A stretch of DNA of 64,000 bases from Pseudomonadota bacterium (GTDB lineage Bacteria; Myxococcota_A; UBA796; UBA9615), in NCBI GenBank assembly GCA_024229515.1, contig JAAESI010000242.1, positions 186,001 through 250,000 of the forward strand, given 5' to 3'. The notes beneath the pieces are model-generated. The model saw only the letters and a program-made list of their open reading frames with translations. It was not told where the DNA came from and searched no databases. A program made the translations under genes and the position numbers. Every line of letters begins with the position of its first letter. Position 1 is the first letter of the stretch. Shown piece after piece: positions 58,072-64,000 of the stretch.

Positions 58072-59340
58072 CTAACCCCCGACCAGTCGATAAACCACCC
58101 CACCGCGGTGCGACAGCACGTAGACCTCGCCGAATCCGTCGACCCCGAAACTCGACACCCCGATCAGGGCGGTGTGCTTGGGGTCGAGCCGCTTGGTCAG
58201 GTCGGCTCGATCGACCGCCTTGCCGTCCCGGATCCGGAAGGTCCCGACGAAGTCGTGGCAGTAGTCCGACCAGAACCAGGTGCCCGCCAGATCGGGGAGG
58301 CACTGCCCCCGGTACACCGGACCGCCGGTGATCGAATTGCAGGGGGCGTAGGCCTCCATGGCGATGAGGGGAGCCTCGAAGCCGGCCTCGCCGCAGGCGT
58401 TATGCCGCTCGAAGCACTCGCCGCCTTCGTAGACGTCCCAGCCGTAGTTCGCGCCGAACGCCATGCCGGGGGCGTGGTAGTCGAGCTCCTCGACGCTGTG
58501 CTGGCCGACGTCGCCGATCACCAGCTCGCCGGTGACGGGGTCGAAGTGGTACCGCCACGGATTGCGCAGCCCCCAGGCCCAGATCTCGTCGCGCGCGCCC
58601 GGGTCGTTCACGAACGGGTTGTCCGCAGGGATGCCGTAGGTCAGCCCCGGGCTGGCGTTGTCCACGTCGATGCGGAGCATGGATCCCAGCAGCGTCGCCT
58701 TGTTCTGGCCGTTCGCCTTGGGATCGTTGGCGGAGCCGCCGTCGCCGAGGCCGATGTACAGGAAGCCGTCCCGGGGGCCGAACTCGAGGTGCCCGCCGTT
58801 GTGGTTTCCGTACGGCTGCTCGACCTCCAGGATCAGGGCGGCGGAGGCGGGGTCGACAACGTCGGGGGACGCGGAGTCGACACGGAACTCCACCACCGCC
58901 GTGTCGCCGGAGTCGCGCTGGCTGTGGTGGATGAACACGCGCGGGTCCGCGGGGAACTTCGGGTGGAACGCCATGCCCAGCAGCCCCTGCTCGGGGTTCC
59001 GCGTGCGCACCTCGGATGCGACGTCGAGGAACGGGGCGGGCAGCACGGCGCCGTCCTTGAGCACGCGCACGATGCCGTTCTGCTCCACCACGAACAGCCG
59101 TGGGTCGCCGGGTGGGGCCGTCACCAGCACCGGACGCAGGAGCCCCGCGACCACCGGGGCGAGGGCGAGGTCGGTGCCGGCATGGGGGGTGGCGCAGGGG
59201 CCGGGAAGCGGAGCGCCTTCGGCCACGTGAGGGCCGGGCGGGGGCGGGGTCGCTGATTCGGGGGCGGCCTGGGCCGACGGACTGCGCCCGCCGCATCCCA
59301 CGGTCAGCAGGACGACGGACGCGAGCGCGAAGAACCTCAC
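58072..59340 (-). CDS. PQQ-type sugar dehydrogenase lipoprotein (YliI/GdhB-like)
   Basis: This soluble beta-propeller quinoprotein-type dehydrogenase has 422 residues and a lipobox (ASVVLLTVGC-G). Motifs of the glucose/sorbosone dehydrogenase family (PF07995) are present: VEQNGIVRVLKDG, EQGLLGMAFHPKF, the catalytic-His-type NHNGGHLEFGPRDGFLYIGLGDGG, DEIWAWGLRNPWRYHFDPVTGELVIGDVGQ and NYGWDVYEGGECF. It should oxidise a sugar or polyol in the periplasm using PQQ. The preceding heme-like lipoprotein could be its electron acceptor (inference from adjacency; its start follows that gene's stop with no gap). Confidence 0.9.
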   Translation of the reverse strand: MRFFALASVVLLTVGCGGRSPSAQAAPESATPPPPGPHVAEGAPLPGPCATPHAGTDLALAPVVAGLLRPVLVTAPPGDPRLFVVEQNGIVRVLKDGAVLPAPFLDVASEVRTRNPEQGLLGMAFHPKFPADPRVFIHHSQRDSGDTAVVEFRVDSASPDVVDPASAALILEVEQPYGNHNGGHLEFGPRDGFLYIGLGDGGSANDPKANGQNKATLLGSMLRIDVDNASPGLTYGIPADNPFVNDPGARDEIWAWGLRNPWRYHFDPVTGELVIGDVGQHSVEELDYHAPGMAFGANYGWDVYEGGECFERHNACGEAGFEAPLIAMEAYAPCNSITGGPVYRGQCLPDLAGTWFWSDYCHDFVGTFRIRDGKAVDRADLTKRLDPKHTALIGVSSFGVDGFGEVYVLSHRGGVVYRLVGG

Positions 59341-59751
59341 CTAGTTGTTCTCGGCGCCGTCTTCGATCCACTGGCGGATCGCTTCGAGCTCATTGTCCGG
59401 GAGCTGGGCGCCGACCGGCATCTTGCGCGCGTCCTCCACCTCCGTCAGCAGCAGTTGGTACAGCAGGGAGTTGTCCGGGTCGCCGGGCACGACCCGCACG
59501 ACATCGGCTGCCTCGCCAGGTACGTCGATCAGGGTCGCGTAGGCTGCCTCCACCGACGACAGATCGAGGTCGGATTCGGGGCTCGGCCCACCGTGGCAGG
59601 ACTCGAACGCGCAGCTGCCCTCGAACACTTCGGCGTTGATCGTGCTCAACGTCGGGTCGAGGGCCCCGCAGGAGCTCGCCGCCATGAGGAGGGGGAAGAT
59701 GGCCACGGGGAGCCACGGAGTCGACTGAATCAACTTCTGAGAGCGTCGCAT
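59341..59751 (-). CDS. small lipoprotein with c-type-heme-like CX4CH motif
   Basis: This 136-residue lipoprotein has signal peptide PLLMAASSC-G and mature sequence with EGSCAFESCHGGPSPESDLDLSS. The CAFESCH segment is a CX4CH variant of the heme-c motif, as in several planctomycete/deltaproteobacterial 'cytochrome' domains. A Met ligand could be in ARKMPVGAQLPDNELEAIRQWIEDG, the usual C-terminal helix of cytochrome c. It is immediately upstream of the sugar dehydrogenase, so electron transfer between them is plausible. Heme attachment needs proof. Confidence 0.75.
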   Translation of the reverse strand: MRRSQKLIQSTPWLPVAIFPLLMAASSCGALDPTLSTINAEVFEGSCAFESCHGGPSPESDLDLSSVEAAYATLIDVPGEAADVVRVVPGDPDNSLLYQLLLTEVEDARKMPVGAQLPDNELEAIRQWIEDGAENN

Positions 59752-59855
59752 CCGCGAAGCGTGCCTGCGACAGCGGCGATTGTCACCGGGCGGATCGCGG
59801 CATGGGTCCCCAGGGAGGCGCGTGGTAGCGTCGCCCCGCTTTGACGGAACCCCTG

Positions 59856-60676
59856 ATGTTGCAACGACTTCTTCCCCTCCTGGCGCTCTCGGCGGCGCTG
59901 GCCGGATGCCCCCCCACGGACGCATGGGCATCACCGAGCAGATCAACTACCAGAGCCTCAACGGCCACCACGTCACCATCTTCGGCACGAGCACGCCCCA
60001 CCACCAGATCGCCGACGGCGAGCAGTGGGACTGCACCGAGACCGAGCAGCTGGACATGACGTCGATGGAGCCGATCCTCATCGGCGGCGGCATCCTGTAC
60101 GACGATCAGGGCGTGGTGAACGAGTTCGTGCTCCCCCCCGGCATGGGCGCCCCGATCGAGAGCGGCACCCGCATCATCCTGCAGTCGCACTACCTCAACG
60201 TGCGCGACCATCCCATCCTCGTGCGCGACGCCGCGTACTTGAAGCTGGTGGAAGAGGACACGATCACGACCTGGACGGCGCCGTTCGTGAACACGGTCAC
60301 CGAGTTCAGCATCCCCGCCAACACCGCCGAGTACGCGCTCAGCTTCGACTGCGGCTGGGAGGAGACGTTCGAGCTGCTCTACATCGGCGGTCACCTGCAC
60401 GAGTGGGGCGTGTCCTTCAAGACCGAGCACACCGACGTCAACGGCGACACCACCACGATCTACGAGGTCAAGGAGTGGGAGCCGGTGCTCCGGGACGCGC
60501 CGGAGTACACGCAGTACGCGCCGGGCGGGTTCGTCGTGACCCCGGACGACACCTTCACGACCACCTGCACCTGGTTCAACGACCAGGACCACGAGCTCGA
60601 TTTCCCGCAGGAGATGTGCGTGACGTTCGGGATGGCCTACCCCAGCCGCGTCCCGGTCATCTGCGACGCCAACTAG
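59856..60676 (+). pseudogene. copper type II monooxygenase-like lipoprotein, frameshifted at a seven-C run
   Basis: ATG 59856 starts a lipoprotein signal (LPLLALSAALAGC-P) whose frame fails after a seven-C run (59909-59915). The mature domain continues in another frame: MGITEQINYQSLNGHHVTIFGTSTPHHQIADG, ILQSHYLNVRD, LYIGGHLHEWGVSFKTEH. The HH, QSHYLN and GHLHEWG elements are those of the copper-dependent ascorbate monooxygenase fold. One extra C would join the frames; a stretch of ~40 residues usually found between lipobox and domain also appears missing. The stop interlocks with the next gene (CTAG). The 59752-59855 spacer shows no other gene. Confidence 0.72.
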
Positions 60677-61884
60677 CGGCGGGCGTCCTCCAGGGCCGAC
60701 GCCAGCCGGTCGTTGCCCCAGTACAGCTCGTCGCCGACGACGAACGTCGGCGCGCCGAACACGCCCGCGCCGACCGCATCGTCGGTGGCCTGCCGCAGCG
60801 CCGCCTTGGTGTCGGGATCTGACGCCCGCGCGACCAGGTCTGCGCCGTCGAGGCCGACCTCGTCGCACAGCCGCTCGATCAGGGCCGGGTCCTTCGGGTT
60901 CAACCCCTCGACCCAGCAGGCGTCGAAGATGCGGTGGGCCAGCGCCCGACCCGACGCGGAGTTCGGATCGGCGAGGATCGTGACCCGCAGGGCCAGCACC
61001 GTGTGCAGGGGGAAGAGCTCCGGCCAGTTCAGCGCCACCCCCGCTTCGGCGGCCTGCCGCTGGCCGTCCGCGTCCGACCACGCCCGCTTCGCCTCGTTCA
61101 TGGCGAGCCGCGGCACGTTCGCCATGCCGACCAGGGCGAAGACGCCTCCCAGGAGCATGGGACGCCAGCGCACCACGTCGCCGATCAGGCCGTCGACGCG
61201 CGTCGAGGCGAGGTACGCAAACGGCGAGCTGTAGTCGAACCAGAAGTCGACCGGCCGCACGGGACCCTCGAAGGCGTCGGCGGCAACGGGCGTAGGCGGG
61301 TCTCCGCCCAGGGCGCGCTCCACCTCGTCGAGCCGGTCCTGCCCCCAGGACAGCTGCCCGTCGACCACCATCGCGGGGGCGCCGAAGACCCCGCGCTCCA
61401 GCGCCTCGTCGGTGCGGCGGCGGAGGTCGTCCTTGATCTCCTGGGTTCTCGCGCACGCGAGGAGGGCGTCGGCGTCGAGCCCCGCCTCGGTGAGTACGAC
61501 CGCCACCCCGGCGTCGGTGGACAGGTCGATCCCGCGCACCCAGTAGGCGGCGTAGAAGAGGTGCACTAGGTCCATCGTCGGCCCCGCGGCGATGAGCGTG
61601 CGCAGCGCCGTGACCGTGCGCATTGGGTGGTGGTGCGGCGTGTTCAGGGGCACGCCGAAGGCCTCGGCGTGGCGGGCCAGGTCCCGGGCGTTGTGCCGGG
61701 CCTTGGACTCGCTCAGCGTGTGGGCGAGGTTCTGCGCGACCCCCCGAGCGCGGAAGACGCCTCCCAGGAGGAACGGCCGGACCTGCAGCGCGGTGCCGGT
61801 GCGCTCCGCCACGCCCTCAATCTTGGCGCTGGCGAGGTAGGCGTAGGGGCAGCTGAAGTCGAACCAGAACTCGACCGCGGTCAT
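60673..61884 (-). CDS. tandem HCCA-isomerase/DsbA-fold (kappa-GST-like) protein
   Basis: This 403-residue protein carries two copies of the DsbA-like 2-hydroxychromene-2-carboxylate isomerase fold. Copy 1 begins VEFWFDFSCPYAYLASAKI (1-200), copy 2 VDFWFDYSSPFAYLASTRV (from ~217); each has GVFGAPAMVVDGQLSWGQDRL or GVFGAPTFVVGDELYWGNDRL with cis-Pro near its end. The position before the first Pro (catalytic Ser in HCCA isomerases) is Cys in copy 1 and Ser in copy 2. Likely glutathione-linked isomerase or dehalogenase-type enzyme; substrate unknown. ATG 61884 overlaps the next gene's stop (ATGA). Confidence 0.88.
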   Translation of the reverse strand: MTAVEFWFDFSCPYAYLASAKIEGVAERTGTALQVRPFLLGGVFRARGVAQNLAHTLSESKARHNARDLARHAEAFGVPLNTPHHHPMRTVTALRTLIAAGPTMDLVHLFYAAYWVRGIDLSTDAGVAVVLTEAGLDADALLACARTQEIKDDLRRRTDEALERGVFGAPAMVVDGQLSWGQDRLDEVERALGGDPPTPVAADAFEGPVRPVDFWFDYSSPFAYLASTRVDGLIGDVVRWRPMLLGGVFALVGMANVPRLAMNEAKRAWSDADGQRQAAEAGVALNWPELFPLHTVLALRVTILADPNSASGRALAHRIFDACWVEGLNPKDPALIERLCDEVGLDGADLVARASDPDTKAALRQATDDAVGAGVFGAPTFVVGDELYWGNDRLASALEDARR

Positions 61885-64000
61885 CGGGCGGGCTTCCGCT
61901 GGTTGGGCACGAACCCGGGCAGGTACCAGAAGGTCTCGTCCCGCACGAAGCGGCCCAGCGGGTACTCGGTGCGCGGGCGGTTGTCGGTGATGATGGGGTA
62001 GGCGGCAGCCTTGGCGCGAAGCTCCGCCTCGGTCATCACGATCCCTTCCTCGAACAGCTCGCGGGTCAGCCACGGGGCCATTTCCGCCATGTTCCGCTCG
62101 GCCATGCGGCGGACAACGGGGTCGACCGACAGGTCGATCTCCGCGGCGGACCCCATCAGCAGCACGCCGGCGATGTCGTGGAGGCTCCAGATGCCGACGT
62201 GGTCGAACGTCTCGCTGAAGTTCCGCGCGATGGACCAGAAGTCATCTTCGAAGCAGGGCGTGGGCACCCACAGCATGAAGATGCCGTCGTCCGTCAGCCG
62301 CGCCTTCGTCAGCTCCAGGAACTCCATCGAGTACAGGTTCACGGTCCCCTCCGAGAAGATCGGGGGGGCGGCATCGACGACGATGAGGTCGTACTTGTCC
62401 TCGGCCAGGAGCATGTAGTTGCGGCCGTCGTTGATGAAGATCCGCACGTCGTCACGCTGGGGGAAGTCGGCTGCCTCGGGCTCCCAGATCGGGAAGCTCC
62501 CGACCACGCCGGCGACCAGTTCGACCGCGTCCACGTTCCCCACGTGCTCGACCGCGGCGCGGAACGTCGTGCCGACGCCGAAGCAGACCACCAGGGCCCG
62601 CTCGGGGGCGTCCCGCAGCAGCAGAGGCACGTGAGCCATCAGCGCGCCGGGCATGCCTTTGCCGCTGGTGATGATGCCGTTGATGAGCAGTATCTCGCGG
62701 TTGTCGGGGGCCTTGTATCCGGTCAGGGCGGCGGCGGTCTCCTCGTGGTGGAAGTAGACGCGGCCCGGGCCCATGTCGTTGAGCAGCACGAGGCGGCGCT
62801 CGATGACCTCGTAGAAGACGTCCTTGTCCGTCTTGCCGAGACCGACCATGACCAGCAGCGCGGCGAGCACCCCGGCCACGATCTTCGGCTCCTTCAGACC
62901 CCCGATCATCGCGATGACGGCGACGCCGATCGCCAGGTTGATCGTGGCCGCGAGGTAGAACGCGCCCTGCGCTCCGGCGTTCGGAACGAGCAGGTAGCCG
63001 GTAGCGAGCGCGCCGACGACGCCGCCGACCGTGTTGGCCGCGTACAGCGTGCCCACCGACTTGCCGACCTGGCGGTAGTCCGTCGTCACGATCCGCCCCA
63101 GCAGCGGGAAGATCATGCCCAGAAGCAGGGTCACCGGAAGGATGACCAGCGCGGCGTACAGGAAGATGAGCTTGATGTCCGCCGCCTCGGTCAGCGGCGA
63201 GTAGAGGTACCGCGGCGCGGTGGCCTGCGCCCCGATCGCCCGGAACACCTGCAGGCTGCACACCCCGAGCGCGGCGACCCCCAGCTGGAGGGCGCCGAAC
63301 ACCAACGCCGGCGAGCCGATCCGATCGGCGAACCGGCGCACGATGAGGCTCCCCAGCGCGATACCGATAAGGTAGGTCCCCAGCATCGTGGAGAAGGCGT
63401 AGACGGAGTTGCCGAGCACGAGCACCAGCAGCCGCGTCCAGATCACCTCGTAGGCGAGCGCACACGCGCCCGAGGCCCCCGCGAGGATCAGGAACACCCG
63501 GATCCTCGCGGGGTCGGCCTCCCCGGTCGACGGCGTCGAGGGTGCCGCGTCCGAGGCCGGGCGGGCGCCCGCGGAGTGCAACCAGACGACGGCGGCGATG
63601 GTCAGGTTGATCGCCACCCCCACCCCCACGGCGGCGTACTCCCCCAGCAGGGCGATGGCGAAGAAGCCGCAGGCGAACGTGCCGATCACCGCTCCGACCG
63701 TGTTGAGGCCGTAGAACAGCGCCAGGCGCCCCCCGACCTCGCTGTCGTCGCGGGTGATCCAACGGGTGATCAGCGGCAGGGTCGTGCCCATCAGGATCGT
63801 GGGCGCGGCGAGCACCGCTCCGGACAGGAGCAGGCGGAGTCCGACCTCGGTCGCGGAGGCCCCTCCGGTCCGACCCAGTTCGCCTCCGAACATCGACGCA
63901 TACACCGCCGGCAGCGCCCTCATCGCGACCGTCGCGGCGAGCGCCGACAGCGCGATCCCGACCTCGATCTTGGCGTAGGTGCGGAGGGTCGGATTCCCCT
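61881..64000 (-). CDS. spermidine synthase-like membrane protein, 5' end outside window
   Basis: The frame is open to the window edge (AG then codons reading GNPTLRTYAKIEVGIALS), so the true start lies outside. More than 700 residues are present. The N-terminal part has ten or more membrane helices (GTTLPLITRWI, NTVGAVIGTFACGFFAI, AANTVGGVVGALATGYLL), like MFS-type halves of fused spermidine synthases. The C-terminal Rossmann domain has LVVCFGVGTTFRAAVEHVGNVDAVELVAGVV, DGRNYMLLAEDKYDLIVVDAAPP. The usual polyamine-binding motif is not clear, so it may be a different aminopropyl/methyltransferase-like enzyme. Confidence 0.88.
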   Translation of the reverse strand, partial: GNPTLRTYAKIEVGIALSALAATVAMRALPAVYASMFGGELGRTGGASATEVGLRLLLSGAVLAAPTILMGTTLPLITRWITRDDSEVGGRLALFYGLNTVGAVIGTFACGFFAIALLGEYAAVGVGVAINLTIAAVVWLHSAGARPASDAAPSTPSTGEADPARIRVFLILAGASGACALAYEVIWTRLLVLVLGNSVYAFSTMLGTYLIGIALGSLIVRRFADRIGSPALVFGALQLGVAALGVCSLQVFRAIGAQATAPRYLYSPLTEAADIKLIFLYAALVILPVTLLLGMIFPLLGRIVTTDYRQVGKSVGTLYAANTVGGVVGALATGYLLVPNAGAQGAFYLAATINLAIGVAVIAMIGGLKEPKIVAGVLAALLVMVGLGKTDKDVFYEVIERRLVLLNDMGPGRVYFHHEETAAALTGYKAPDNREILLINGIITSGKGMPGALMAHVPLLLRDAPERALVVCFGVGTTFRAAVEHVGNVDAVELVAGVVGSFPIWEPEAADFPQRDDVRIFINDGRNYMLLAEDKYDLIVVDAAPPIFSEGTVNLYSMEFLELTKARLTDDGIFMLWVPTPCFEDDFWSIARNFSETFDHVGIWSLHDIAGVLLMGSAAEIDLSVDPVVRRMAERNMAEMAPWLTRELFEEGIVMTEAELRAKAAAYPIITDNRPRTEYPLGRFVRDETFWYLPGFVPNQRKPAR

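Noticed and set aside
45673..59929. 9-mer CGCATGGGC at both the cysH junction (45673-45681) and the copper monooxygenase junction (59921-59929), suggesting a shared excision site
   Set aside because: A 9-mer is expected to recur in 64 kb by chance, the third deletion (hydratase) lacks it, and no element boundaries or repeats are seen.

Overview
The window is about 70% G+C, densely packed, and reads as a chromosome segment of a Gram-negative bacterium, most likely a Myxococcota/deltaproteobacterial-type lineage. This is an inference from gene content: many lipoproteins with Asp-rich tethers, a Ser/Thr kinase-ATPase-TPR protein, a TRAP transporter with a TatT subunit, an ImuA/ImuB/DnaE2 mutasome, and SOS boxes ending in GTTCAG. 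No phage, plasmid, IS element, CRISPR array or rRNA was seen.

Left part (1-15.4 kb, minus strand). A cut-off receiver-like protein, an AMMECR1 protein and an FHA protein are followed by a membrane protein, dnaB, rplI, a DUF2232 protein, rpsF, pth, rplY and prs. rpsR is missing from its usual place between rpsF and rplI. tRNA-Gln lies between prs and a MoxR/CoxE-type VWA pair. A TRAP operon (lipoprotein, tatT, dctP, dctQ, dctM) begins directly behind an unusual short-armed tRNA-Leu(UAA).

Middle (15.5-45.4 kb). An Hsp70 paralogue is followed by a split SOS mutasome: imuA in one unit, imuB-dnaE2 in another. Both have the same leaderless promoter with a LexA-like box over the -10. Between them sit an amidase lipoprotein and another lipoprotein. 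Next come CYTH, PDZ-thioredoxin, BolA and MBL genes, envelope and membrane proteins, a PECR-like SDR, a bacterial voltage-gated channel, a 1126-residue kinase, a tandem Rieske pair, a peroxiredoxin, Hsp20 and glycerate kinase.

Right part (45.4-64 kb). A short Cys-rich leader peptide ORF (5 Cys in 21 codons) is followed by an intrinsic terminator and then by a sulfate-assimilation operon, which looks like a cysteine attenuator. The three operon genes (cysH, sulfite reductase, siroheme-synthase N-domain) all carry disabling lesions, so the operon appears to be decaying or mis-sequenced. Beyond it are DUF503, a sigma-54-type promoter with a small secreted protein, dtd, a Tat-exported MBL lipoprotein, a fused aspartokinase/diaminopimelate decarboxylase, a broken enoyl-CoA hydratase, pmbA/tldD, a PQQ-type sugar dehydrogenase, a c-type-heme-like lipoprotein, a frameshifted copper-monooxygenase-like lipoprotein, a tandem HCCA-isomerase/DsbA-fold protein and a spermidine-synthase-like membrane protein cut by the window edge.

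Recurring features are translational coupling by ATGA/GTGA/TGATG overlaps, convergent genes that share four-base interlocked stops, and likely leaderless transcripts.
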